Position numbers and translations under genes: made by a program. A stretch of DNA of 64,000 nt from Porphyra umbilicalis (Eukaryota > Rhodophyta > Bangiophyceae > Bangiales > Bangiaceae): contig KV918843.1 of the NCBI GenBank assembly GCA_002049455.2, positions 206,486 through 270,485 on the forward strand, read 5' to 3'. Shown here in pieces: positions 14,401 through 25,559 of this stretch. The stretch's first letter is position 1. Each line of letters opens with the position of its first letter. The notes under the pieces were generated by a model, which was given only the letters and a program-made list of their open reading frames with translations, was not told the origin of the DNA and ran no database searches.

Positions 14401-15218
14401 GTGGAGGGTGCAAACCGACGGCGGGCGTCCCCCCAACATTTGTGCATCCCAACCACGCCGCTTGCACTGGCCATTCGTGCGCGTACTTGGGTGGCCATAG
14501 AAGTATCTGGCCATAGAAGTCCAAACCACGCCTACGGTGTGCGTCCACGACGCGACCACCGGGTGTGGGGGGTGCAAACCGACGGCGGGCGTCCCCTCAA
14601 CATTTGTGCGTCCCAACCACGCCGCTAGCACTGGCCATTCGTGCGCGTACTTGGGTGGCCATAGAAGTATCTGGCCATAGAAGTCCAAACCACGCCTACG
14701 GTGTGCGTCCACGACGCGACCACCGGGTGTGGAGGGTGCAAACCGACGGCGGGCGTCCCCCCAACATTTGTGCATCCCAACCACGCCGCTTGCACTGGCC
14801 ATTCGTGCGCGTACTTGGGTGGCCATAGAAGTATCTGGCCATAGAAGTCCAAACCACGCCTACGGTGTGCGTCCACGACGCGACCACCGGGTGTGGAGGG
14901 TGCAAACCGACGGCGGGCGTCCCCCCAACATTTGTGCATCCCAACCACGCCGCTTGCACTGGCCATTCGTGCGCGTACTTGGGTTGCCATACAAGTATCT
15001 GGCCATAGAAGTCCAAACCACGCCTACGGTGTGCGTCCACGACGCGACCACCGGGTGTGGAGGGTGCAAACCGACGGCGGGCGTCCCCCCAACATTTGTG
15101 CATCCCAACCACGCCGCTTGCACCGTCCATACGTGCGCCCACGTTTTGCTGAGTTTCTTTTTGTGCGCGGGAGGTAGGGACACCCTTTCCGCACCCCCCC
15201 CCGGGCTTGTTCGGGGCA

Positions 15219-17473
15219 ATGTCGTTCGCGATCGGGGGGGGGGAGGCGGCGACCGCTTTGGCGCGCGCCGTCGTCCTCGCCGTTAACGCGTTTGTGGCTG
15301 GATTCCCGGTTGATGATCCTGCCTTACTGTTTGAATTGGCGGTGGCCGTGGTGTGGGCCAATAGTCGCGCCGCATTTGCCTGTTGTAATGCTGAGTTCGG
15401 GCCCACGGCCTCGACGGCGCGTCTTAGCGCGCCATTAATCGATCCGTTTTGCTCCCGGCAGTTATCTGCTCCCCCTTCCGCCGCGGCGGCGCCGCCTCCT
15501 TGGCCCGCCGCGAGCATTGGGGGTGCGGTTTCGCCCTGTGCTGTGGCGCCGCTACGCTTCCCCGCTGCCCGGGGCAGCGGACGCCCGGTGATCGCCACAC
15601 CTGGCGCTGTGCGCAGGGAGGTTGGTGCCGTGCCCGCTGCTGGGCTGACTCGGGGCGGGGTCCTGGCGGGCACCGCCGCGCCCCCCCCCCCCCCCCGCCG
15701 CCGTCTCATGCCGCGCTGCTGCCCCCGTTCGCTTCCTGGGCGGATCTCTTTCGCCATGGTCGCCGGCCACCCACGCCCAGCTCTGTTGATGTGCCTCAAT
15801 TCTCGTGGGCGAGCGGTGGGCCCTCTGCGGCGGTTCCTCTGGCGGCTGATGCGGACGATGGTGCTGGTCCGTGGACCCGCGTCTCGCGGCGCCGGCGCCG
15901 CGGTGGCCGCGGGTCGCAAAACGCTTCCCAGGTGCGCCCTGCCGGCGCCCGCCGCGGCCGCGCGCGTGTCTTCCCACGGCGCGCGGGTGTGGACGCGTCC
16001 GCGCACGCGCCCTCCCCAGGCGCGGTGCTGCATTTGACTGGTGCCGGGCCGGCCAGCCCGCCATCGCAAGCCGCCGCCGCTGTCGCGGCGCTGACATGTT
16101 GCCCGAACGGCGACGCCTCGCTGCCCGCTTTGGCGACGGTCTCCGTCGTGGGCGTGTCGCGGGACGCCCGCTCCCACAGTTGGCGGCGGCTGGTCGCCGA
16201 CGCCGTGGGCGTCGCCGCAGCCACCGTCGTCGACGTGGACCGCTTTGGCGCGACGGCGGCGGTGACGCTGCTGGCGTCTGCGAGAGACGCGTTTCGCGCG
16301 AGGCTGAGCGTCCCCTCCCTGGCTGGCGTGCTCTGGGTGGTCGATACGGCCGTGCCGTGGTCGCCTGTATTTTTGGGGCGCCGCCGGCGCGCACAGCTGT
16401 CGGGGCCTGCCGCAGCGGCGGAGGCGGCGAAGCTATGCCTCCGCCGGCTGCGAGCCAAATTGGACCAGCTTGTGTTGCGTGTGGGAATGCCCCCCCACCT
16501 TTGCGCTGCATGGCGCGCACACATTGGGGCCCAAATCGTGCAGTGTGCCGGCAAGGTGGGCGCCCCCACACACGCCGCCGTTGCTGTCGACCGGACGGCG
16601 GCGAGCGCCCCGCCGGAGCTCGCCTCCGCCGCTTCTAGCCGCGTGGGTGCCGTCCTGCCGGTTGTCACGCCGAGCCGCGGCGGTTGGCGGCGGCGGCAGC
16701 CGCACGCCAACCCCGCCGGTCGCCCTGGTGGCGCGGCGGCGCCTGTGGCGTTTGGGTGCCTGCCCCATGAGCTCACGACGCACGCCGGTTCCGGCAGCGC
16801 ACCGCCTCTGGCGAGTGTCCGTGCCGCAGACCAGTCGCTCGGCCGGCACGGGGCGGGCAGGCTCCCGATTCTTCACCGGGCGGTCGCGGACCTGCTGTGG
16901 GCTGCTCCTCTGGTGCGCGGATCCCCTCCGTCGGGCGTGCGCGCTGCTCGCCGTCAGGGGCCGACGCGGTCCACCTCGGGCGGGCCCACCGCTCATGGTG
17001 ATGGGACGGATGGGACGCCGACGCGCCGCGAAGGCTCCGGGCGCCCCCTCATGGCGCCCCCATGTACTCCTGCGGTCGCTACCGCCGGCGGCCGCGGGAT
17101 CCTAAGCCTGCGAGTTCGGCTGGGATCGGGACACCCCTCTCTTCCGCCGTCCCCCCGCCGCCCCCCGCGGTCACTGCTCGCTGCCACTGCGCTGGCGGCC
17201 GCCGTGCCCCTGCCGGGCGGCGGCACGCTGTTTCGCCCCCACCCAGCGCGCACTTCCGCGCGGCGGCGGCGCTCGCCGGCGCCGCTGCTGGTGTGTGGAT
17301 TCGAACGGCCTCGCATCCGCGCTGCGGTGGCAGCCGCGGCCGCAGCTGCTGCAGAAGCTCGCCGGGCCTCCCTGACCCTGGCTGCCGCCATCTCCGAGGC
17401 GGCGGGCCCTGCTGCGGCCGGCGATTTGGACCCCCTTGGAACCACCGTGAGCGACGCGAGGCGCCATGAGTGA
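15219..17473 (+). pseudogene. non-LTR retrotransposon ORF1-like protein
   Basis: Starts at the ATG at 15,219 and changes frame at a run of 16 C (15,681-15,696). After that run comes a segment with SWADLF, then GPWTRVSRRRRR, an aromatic-plus-basic tract seen in many LINE ORF1 proteins. At about 16,120-16,400 a region reading VSVVGVSRDAR...VVDVDRFG...AAVTLL has the alternating pattern of an RRM-like fold. That domain is my inference from pattern only. The last codons overlap the ORF2 start by eight bases (17,466-17,473, ATGAGTGA), a typical LINE coupling arrangement. The likely role in an active relative is RNA binding in the retrotransposition particle. The remainder is Ala/Pro/Arg-rich with no recognised domain. 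Confidence 0.6.
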
Positions 17474-19777
17474 CGTCAATTCTACCCCTGCTGATTCCCG
17501 GCGCCACTCCCTTCGGGTGGCGGCCGGGCGGGCCAGGCAAGCTGCGTCTCCCCCAACCACCACGCCCCCACCCCCCATCCCCCCCTCACTTCCTACATCT
17601 TCGTCCCAACGCCCTCCGTCCCCTTCTCCGCCACATTCTCACCGCCGCCCCCCCGTCTCTGGGACGGCGCGGAGGACTCGACGGGCAGAGGCACCCGCGA
17701 CCAACACGGACGGTGACTCTGATGCGGCCGATCGCGACGCTCTGGGAGTGGCAGTCGGCCTTCGGCCAGCTGACCGCGAACCTGCCTGCACCGGCGAGGC
17801 CACCTTGTGCCCTGTGGCAAATTGCGGCGTCTTGCTCCCGAGCGCGTTGCGCGATGCCGCGGGCCTGAAGCACCTCCGCCGCGCTTACGTGATTGCTGAC
17901 GTCCCGGCCAAGGAGGTAGCCGTGTTGGAGTTGGCGGGGTGCCGGTGGTGCGACGCGCCACTTCGCACCACGCGCACGAGGGGTGGCCGGTCGTCCCTGG
18001 CGGCACACGAGGTGGCGTGTGTCGCGAACCCACGGCGTCGGCTGCGCCCTGCCCCCTCGCCCACCGCAGCGGGCGTCGGCCGCGGCACGGCCTCACCCGG
18101 CGTGGACGGGCGAGATTGGGCGTCCTAGCCGGCCGCGGCGACTGATTTATTCTCCTCGAACCGTTTAGCGTGGGAGCGTGCGCGCCGCTCCTTTTTGGCC
18201 GCAGTCCCGGCGACCGCTGCCGGTTGGGCTCCTTTCGTTGCCTCCCCCGCCCGCACCCTCCCCTCGCCCCCCCCCGCGCTGCGCCGCGCCTGGCGGCTCC
18301 TCGGCGCCGACGCCCTTGCGTGGGTCCGTCGGGTACCAGAGCAGCCCCTCGCTTGGCTGTGGGTACTGCTTCTACCTACCCTGCTTCTTCACCACCCTGC
18401 ACCGGGCGCGGCAGCATCGGCCGCTCCGCTGACGCACTCGGCGTAGGTCGCCGCACTGCTCTTCGGGGACTTTGCGGCCGCTCTCGCGGACCGCGACGCG
18501 GGTGTGTGGCGGTCGGCCCCGCGCCGGGCCGAGAGACGAAAGAGCCCGACGGAGCCGGGCGGCGCCTCCAACGGGACCGACGGCAGGCCAACGGCGGGCG
18601 CTTTGCCTCGTCCGTGCCAGGCGGCTGCGTGCGGCCGCGCGTGCGTTGACGGCAGCCCCCGTGGCCCCTCGGAAGCCGGCAGTTCGGACAACAGCCCTTG
18701 GTCTCTTCCCCCCCGCGCGATCTGCCCTCGCCACCAGGGCGACCGTCGAGGCTGAATTTCCAGCCGCGCTGGCAGCGGCGGCTGCGTTTTTTCGGACGAC
18801 TGGTGTCCCTACCTTGCTACCTCGGGCGGCTGCGGAGGAGGCCATCCGGCGAGCGCCGCGGGGCTCTACCCCCGGTCCCTCTGGGCTCCGCATGGAGCAC
18901 CTGCGGGCCCTGGGGGACGAGGGGCAGGCCGCCCTAACGGGCGTGGTCCACCTACTTGCGGGCGAGGCGGCAGTGCGGCTGGTGCCGGCGGTGGCCGCAC
19001 ACGCGCTGGCGGGGGCTGACCTGCTTCTGCTGTGCAAGCCGGGGGGGAGGACGTCAACGGCCTCTCTCGGCTGCGCCCAATCGGCATGCCCGAGGTTCTG
19101 AGGAAACTCGCGGCGTCTGCCCTGGCCGGCACGGTCCGAGTTGCCGCGGCGCGGCTGCTGGCGCCCCTCCAGATGGGCGTCGGCGTACCCAACCCCTGTG
19201 AGCGGGTCGTCCACGAGGTCGGCGCGGAGCTCGTGCACCGCCCGTCGGCGGTCCTGCTGTAGCTCGACTTTCGGAATGCCTTGAACATGGTGTCCATGCC
19301 GGCCGCGGTCGCGTACCTGTTGCGCGCGTTTCCCTTGTTGCGGCCGCACGTGGAGTCGGTCTACCTGGGTGCCTCCGCGCCGCGATTGTACGGCTCGGTC
19401 AACGGCGTCGACGCGGCGGACGCGACGGCGGGCGCGCCGGCGCGGCTGTGGCTGGAGGTCCAGGGGGGTGTTCAGCAGGGCGACCCGCTGGGCCCGCTCC
19501 TGCATGCCGCGGCGATGCATCTCGCCGTCCTCCGCCTCGCCGCTGCGCACCCCTCGGCAGTCGTGCGGGCGGTGCACGACGACGTCGTCGTCGTTGCCCC
19601 GCTCGAGGACATTCCGGCGGTGATAACGACCGCGGCGGCGGCGGGCGCGGCGGTGGACGCCGAACTCGCGCCCGCAAAGTGCGCCGGCTGGTCACCCGCC
19701 GGCGCACTCGCTCCCGCCGGGTGGCCGGCCCGATGGCACGCCGACGGCGTGCGGCAATTGTCGATCCCGCTTCGCAC

Positions 19778-20530
19778 CAGGGGTTGTCATGGATATGTCC
19801 CTGAGGAATATATCCATGCATTATATCCGTATCCACTTCGGATACGCGCCGGGGACGCATATTCTAAATGCATTATGAGAAAGAGAGGAGAGGATATATC
19901 TATCCTGTCCGACAAAAACTGCAAGATTATATCAGATCCGTATTCCAGGTATGAGAGGCAGGATACAGGGATATACTAGATTATTAAACTTCTCGGGCCG
20001 ACAGAATTCCGGTACAACGCAGTCCACCTCTCTTTTCCCAATCCGACCATCGGGAGATTCATGTGCAAGCATGTTGCAGGGACAAGCGGCAATCCCACCC
20101 GACCCGGAAGAAACCGTTCAAGCACGCGACTCGGCCCGCTTGCGATATCAGCAAAGTGTGACACGAGTTTCAGAACGGTCTATCTCACGACCGTTTACAA
20201 AAACGGCGGGGAACTGCCTGGACCGCGCCCGTTGGGGCGCACACCTCAAATGTGAATATCACGTCGTACTTCACGTTCATTTAGCACTCAACAAGAGTCT
20301 GAATGGCTTCTTTCTCTGGCCCTAATTGTGCGGCCTGACGGACTTGTAGGAATATAATCGGATACGATAATCGTACTCAGATACGGATATAATCTACGTA
20401 ATAATCCGATTTTGGAGGCAGATATCCGCATCCGGATCTTAGTTAAGCGATTTATCCGTAATCAGATACACCGCATCGGCGTGTATCCGTATGCTATTTC
20501 GCCTCGAAATGCATATCCTGACAACCCCTG
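19778..20530. mobile_element. hAT-like non-autonomous element inside the RT gene
   Basis: The ends are near-perfect inverted repeats: CAGGGGTTGTCATGGATATG at 19,778 and its complement ending at 20,530 (one extra T on the left). They are flanked by the 8-bp near-duplication CTTCGCAC / CTTGGCAC, seven of eight matching. The 753-bp body is AT-rich against its GC-rich host. Near both ends there are repeated GGATA / ATATCC / ATCCGTATCC motifs, like subterminal transposase sites. Across the insertion the RT frame continues: ...IPL on the left and LGTDAFV starting in the right-hand duplication. No transposase is encoded. 8-bp duplication plus CAGGG ends are typical of hAT. Confidence 0.85.
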
Positions 20531-20573
20531 CTTGGCACCGACGCTTTCGTCGCTTCGGCAATGAGAGCACTGC

Positions 20574-21296
20574 CAACAACTCAGGCTATTGCTATCGGCT
20601 ATTCCATTCTAGAACCAAGTCCGCGTCCTTAGACAGCCACATGTACGTCAGCGGTTGGCTGCTGTGCTGTCATGAGCCTAAGTACCCGCAGGTTTCCTTA
20701 CACCAGACCTTGTCTGGGCCCGATCAAGACGATATTTTCTGCCAGGACTTGATTCACTGCAGCGGCAGATGACAACTGTGGTGAGCAGCCGTATCAACCA
20801 TAACGAAGGCGCAGAGAACGCTCGTCGGCAGACGGACAAAGAAACAGGTCAAAATGTGCAGCGCTTGATGACGACCATGCCTAGGAGGACGTCACTGTAG
20901 GACCATTGCCATGCCCGACAGCTCTTGCGGACGTTCCCACCACCTCTGCCCCGAAGAAACTGGCAGTCAATGTTGCAGACGTGGCGCACACGTTGCAGCC
21001 ACGTGCTACTATTTGCTGTGAAACGGGTCGTTGATCCATCACATGGGCCAATCAGAGGCCCCCGTGAGATAGCCTCGGCTATCCTAAAAGCTATTCCGAC
21101 TCGAAATAGAAAAGCGATAGCCGCACAGCTATTCTTGGTCAGCGGAAGCCAGAATCAAGTAGGTAGTTCGATTTCCATGGCCCGAACAAAAAAAGGGCTT
21201 CTTCGTCTAAAAAGTGGTGTTACATCGGACTTCAGGTGCTTAATGGGACATGTTGTGCAACGTGGCTTGAATATGGGGATAGCATCTCATTGTTAA
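20574..21296. mobile_element. second AT-rich insertion in the RT gene, unclassified
   Basis: RT coding sequence runs from 20,531 to about 20,570 and resumes near 21,302 (NTLAADHRRM...). The ~720 bp between them are AT-rich and noncoding. Motifs GGCTATTGCTATCGGCTATTCC near 20,584 and CGGCTATCC / AGCTATTCC / GCGATAGCC near 21,075-21,125 look like inverted related motifs. Neither end is clear. A short CAATG occurs at both edges (20,559 and 21,297), next to the palindrome CATTGTTAACAATG, and may be a target duplication. Confidence 0.45.
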
Positions 21297-22139
21297 CAAT
21301 GCTCTGAACACGCTGGCGGCGGACCACCGCCGTATGACGGAGGCGATCGTCGCGCTCCCCCGCGGGGAACTTCAATCACAGCTTTTGCTCCTCCGCCTGT
21401 GCGCGGGCCCGCAGCCGAACTACTGGCTGCGGGCTCTCCCGCTGGTCTGGGGTGCTCGGCTGGCGGCGTCCGTCGACCGTGCTGCCCAGGGCGGTGTGCG
21501 GCGTCTCCTCACAGACGCACGCGACGCCCCGGCGGTCGTGGACGCCCGCCTCGCACGCGCGGCGCTGCTGCTCTCGCACGGCGGCCTGGGCATCGGGGGG
21601 CGGACTGCAATCGTCCCCGCCGCAGCGTTGGCCTCCCGTGTCGACGCCCTGCGCGCGGGGCGGCCGTACTCGCGCGCGCTGGCGGCGGTCGCGGACTTCC
21701 TCATCGCGGCTGACGGGGTCGCCCCCACCGGCGGCACACCCGCACCGCCTCCTTCTGCCGGCGTGCGCGTCACCAGAGGCCGGATACTGTCCCCCCCCGT
21801 CGATAGAGCACCCACTCGCCTGCCCGGTGCGGCTCCTACTGCGCCGGCGCTGGAAGCGTCGTCGGGGTCGGCTCCTGGCGGCGTGGAGGTGACCGTCGTC
21901 GCAGGTGGGCACCCTGTCGCTATGGCGACCCCGCTGGCGGCGGGCGGCGTCGGTGATTCGTTGGTCGTTTCTCCTCCGGTCGCCGCCCAATCGCGGACGG
22001 CTGACGTCCGAAACACTTTTTGCTCGCTTGCATCAGCCACCGCTCCACCTCCCCCTCCCCCCGTCCATCCCACCTCGCCGCATCTGTTGCCCGGTCGCGG
22101 ATCCTCCGCCGCCGCCGCTGCGGCCCGTCCCTGAGCGCC

Positions 22140-25100
22140 GGGTGCCGCTGTTGCGACCTTCCCCCCCCCCCCCCCCCCCTAGAGGACTCGCCGCGAGTCG
22201 CTTCGTCTCGTTGCGGCGGCGGCGACGCGGCTCGTGCTGCCTTTCAGGAACGCCCCATTGCTCCCATCTTCTCAACTCCTCGCCCACCGCGACGGGCCGC
22301 GCCCGCCGCGCCCGCGCCGACATTGCCGGCCGACGGCGCGCCGGTGGCCGCTAACACCCCGTAGCTGCTGTTGGGCGCCGTCTCGGCGGCGCCCGACGCC
22401 GGTACGACCCGGATGCGGCCACGCGAGCCGCCCGAGGGCAGGGATACCCCGCCCACCTGTCATCCAGCTGCGGCGGCGCTCGCTGCTCTCCTCCCTGCGG
22501 CGCCACCGGCGGCTGCCGCCGCCGCCTCCGCTGCAGCAGAGGACGCTGGAGGGCCACGATCGGAAGGCTTGGCCGCCGGAGCCGCCGCCACCGGCGACGT
22601 GTACCGCCCGCACGGCAATCCGGCCGCCTCCCCCGACGGAGGACGTTCCGCCGAGGGCGGACCACTGCGCCCGCCCTGGTTCCTCTGCGCCTGAGGGCGG
22701 TGGACGCTCTCCCGGCAGAGCCCGCCGCAGCTTTCGTCGCGCCGCCGGCGCCCCGGTGGGCCTCTGCAGCTGCGCTGGACGGGTCGGACGCGCTCGTGGT
22801 GGCGGCGGACGTGGTGGCAGCGCCGCGGGCGGCCGCGCTGCCGGCCGTGGCTGTAAGGACGGCGGGTGCTCGGCCGTTCGCGGCCCGCAACGACGCGTAA
22901 ACGTTGGTGGCAGCTGCGATGCAGGCGGCGGCACGCGCGGCGGCGCCGACAGAGGCGCCGGCGGCCGAGGCCGAGACGCCGTTGGTGGGTGCCGCGGCTA
23001 CGGCGGCGGCCCCGGGACAGGCGGATCGGCGCCATGATGCGCGTCCCCTGCGGCCGACGCCGCCGACCGCCGCGACGCTGTCTGTGTCAGCGGTGGCCGC
23101 AACGGCCCGATACGCCGTTGGTGACGGTTCGGCCGCGCTCGGCGTCTCGGGCGGGACCGGCGCGCAGACGGCCTCTGCAATATCCCCCGCGTCCGCTGGG
23201 GGCGGCGTAGCGGCGGCTGCCTGGCCGACGGCGCCTGCGTCGGCGCCAGTTCCCGTCGTTTCCAAGAGGGCAGCGCCTCATGCCACCCCGAGAACAGCAG
23301 CCATGGCCGGGCATGCCGGTGCCGGCGCGCCCCTTGCTCGGGGCGCGAGCTCGCTTCCATCCCACGCTGCATCAGCCGACGTCGGCAGTGCAGGCGCGCG
23401 GTCGTCGGTGGCGGCGCCCGCGGTGGCGGCCGCCGAGGTGGCGGCGAACGTGGTGGCAGCGGCGACAGCGGCCGCGCGGCCAGCATTGGCGGTAAGGACG
23501 GCGGGTGCTCGGCGGTCGGCGGCCCGCCTAGACGAGCGCACCCTGGTGGCCGCTGCGGCGCAGACGACGGCACACGTGGCGACGCCGACGGCGGCGCCGG
23601 CGGCCGAGGCGGTGCCGCCGTTGGTGGGAGTCGCGGCTACGGCGGCGGCCCCGGGACCGGCACGTCGGCGCGCCGATGCGCGTCCACTGCGGGCGACGGC
23701 GCCGACAGCCGCGCTGCTGTCTACGTCAGCGGCAGGCGCAGCGCCGCGCGCCGTCGTTGGTGGCCACGACCCTGTCGTTCTTTCTGCAGGCGCACCGGTG
23801 GCGGAGACTGTCGGGGGCGTGCCGCGGAGGCTGTCGGTGCCGGCCTCCGTCGGCATCGCGCGCGCGCCGCGCGAAGGCGGTTCCGCCCCCACCCCCCGCT
23901 TCTTTTCCCCCGCCCCCGACACCCCCCCGTCTATGTTGGTCGGGGCGGACCGGCCAGGTGGCGGGTGTGGCCAAAGGGTGGTAGGGGGTGCCCCGGCGGC
24001 ACCGCCTTTTGTGCTCGGGGCGCCTGTGGTGGCGGCTGAGGCGCGCGCCGTCGGCGGCGGCGGCGCGGCAGTGACAGCGCCAACGGGCGCTGCCGTGTGT
24101 TCGGTGTCTGCTCCCGCATCGGTGGCGGGGCAGCCGGCGCTGTCGCCGGCGGCGGCGTCACGTGCGCAGGCAGACACCGCGCACCGCGTCGCCCCCCCCC
24201 CCCCCCCGGCTTCCCCGCGCGCTACGCCCGGGGACGAGCGCCGCCCTAGCGCTGGACGGGCGGCGGCAGGCGCGCATGAGGTGGCCGGGACGGCGGCGGC
24301 GGCGGGCGCAGCCGGGGTGGCGCACCCCGCCGGATGGGTCAGCTGCGCTGGTCAGCTATCTGGCGTCGGCGCTGGCGCGCCACTGGCGATGGCGTCGACG
24401 CCCTCAGCGCCGTCCGGCGTCGCGGGCGCGGCCGGCCAAGCAGCGGCCGCCGCGCCCGCCGGGGCGGCTGCGCCCGCCGTTGGGCTGACCGGCGCCGACG
24501 CTGGCATCGCCGCCACCGTCGCGACCCTGCAACCTGGCGGCGCCGACGACGCAGAGAACTGCGCTCTCTCGACGGCGGCGCCCGCGGTGGCGGCGGTCGT
24601 GCTCTGTGCCGCCGGTGGCTTTGCGGACGCGGCGCGCGCTGTCTGTAAGGCGGCGGTTTCGGGGCGGTCGCCGCTGGCAGCGCGCGTGGGGGCGCCCACG
24701 TGCACGACGGCGTCGGTGGCCGTCCAGCCGCTCGATGCGGCGACGGCGCTGGCCGCCTGCGCCGAGCGGCTCAACCCCCCCCCCCCCCCCCCCCCCCCGC
24801 CCCCCCACTCAGCGACCCCGTTCGGTCGACGCCCCGCCCTCGTCCGGGCGGCGCGTCGTGTGCAGGCCGCGGCAGGCGCGCCGGCGGCTGCGGCGGACGG
24901 GTCCGACCCGACGATGCCCCACGCCGCGGCTGGGCGGCGGGTGCAGAGGGGTTGGGACGCAGCTCCCCCCCCCCCCCCCCCCCCCACTCTCTGGCGCCGG
25001 CCGGGCTCCGCAACAACGCCGCTCGGTGCGGGTCGCGGCGGCGGCGGCAGGCGCGGCGCCGGGTGCGGCAGGCGCGGCGCCGGGTGCGGCGGCCGACCAC

Positions 25101-25540
25101 ACGGAGCCGGCGGCGGCGGCGCACCTGGCGCAGGACGCCGCGTCGTCGGCGTCGTCGCCCACGCCGCCGGCCCCTCCCCGCCCCCGTCGTCGGTCGTCGC
25201 GGCACCGTCGACCCTCGCCCGCCTCCGCTGCCGCCAGAACCATCTGGCTCGGCCCGGACGGCCGCGAGCCGACGCCGCCGCCGGATGCCTGGGCCGAGTG
25301 GGACGACCCAGGCCCGCCGCCCGCCCGTCCCACCGCCCCGCCCTTGCCGTCGCCGCCGCCCGCGGCCGCCGCCGCCTTGCGCTCCGACCTGCCCGCCCTT
25401 GTCGCCACCGTCGCGGCGCCCAACGTCGCGCCGCCGTCCGCTGCGCTCTGGGCGCCGCCGCGCCGCGATCGCGCCCGTCCCGCTCTTGCCGCCGACACCC
25501 TCGCTGCCTCCGCCGCCACGCCGGCCCCTCCCTCCCACTA
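22140..25540. other. Ala/Pro-rich low-complexity linker between RT thumb and endonuclease
   Basis: About 3.4 kb of very GC-rich sequence with C-runs (22,166-22,180; 24,190-24,208; 24,777-24,798; 24,966-24,985). Open frames exist in several phases, the longest over 1,000 codons, but composition is almost only Ala, Pro, Arg, Gly and Val. I take it as expanded linker of ORF2, not a separate gene. It holds the internal duplication listed separately. Confidence 0.55.
22800..23745. repeat. ~640-bp-spaced diverged direct duplication in the linker
   Basis: Sequence around 22,855-23,105 (AAGGACGGCGGGTGCTCGG onward) recurs at 23,493-23,740, offset about 638 bp. The translations match: VRTAGAR...AAR, TLVAAA, PLVGxAATAAAPG, DARPLR. 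The first copy has a stop at 22,898. This duplication explains part of the linker length. Confidence 0.8.
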
Positions 25541-25559
25541 AGAACAGGCCTATGGCCAC

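Larger units (their letters stand above)
1..15146. repeat. satellite array, ~164-bp monomer, ~92 copies
   Basis: Head-to-tail monomers of 162-164 bp fill the first 15.1 kb. Copies before about 3.5 kb are the most varied; those from about 8 kb to 14.5 kb are almost identical. Length variants come from one base lost in a C-run (5 versus 6 C) or a T lost in the tract before the motif GGTGGCC. Each monomer carries an internal direct repeat GGCCATAGAAGT, two copies close together. Because 164 is not a multiple of 3, open frames of 87 and 152 codons recur on both strands but shift from unit to unit, so I treat none as coding. The last clear monomer stops near 15,123; a diverged stretch runs to about 15,146. 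Function unknown; centromeric, subtelomeric or simple heterochromatic satellite are all possible. Confidence 0.97.

Noticed and set aside
141-15000. Dozens of 87- and 152-codon ORFs on both strands of the first 15 kb
   Set aside because: They are frame-shifted readings of the same 164-bp monomer and exist on both strands; no single frame persists.
1-15146. CRISPR array
   Set aside because: The units are contiguous 164-bp copies without unique spacers, in a eukaryotic context.
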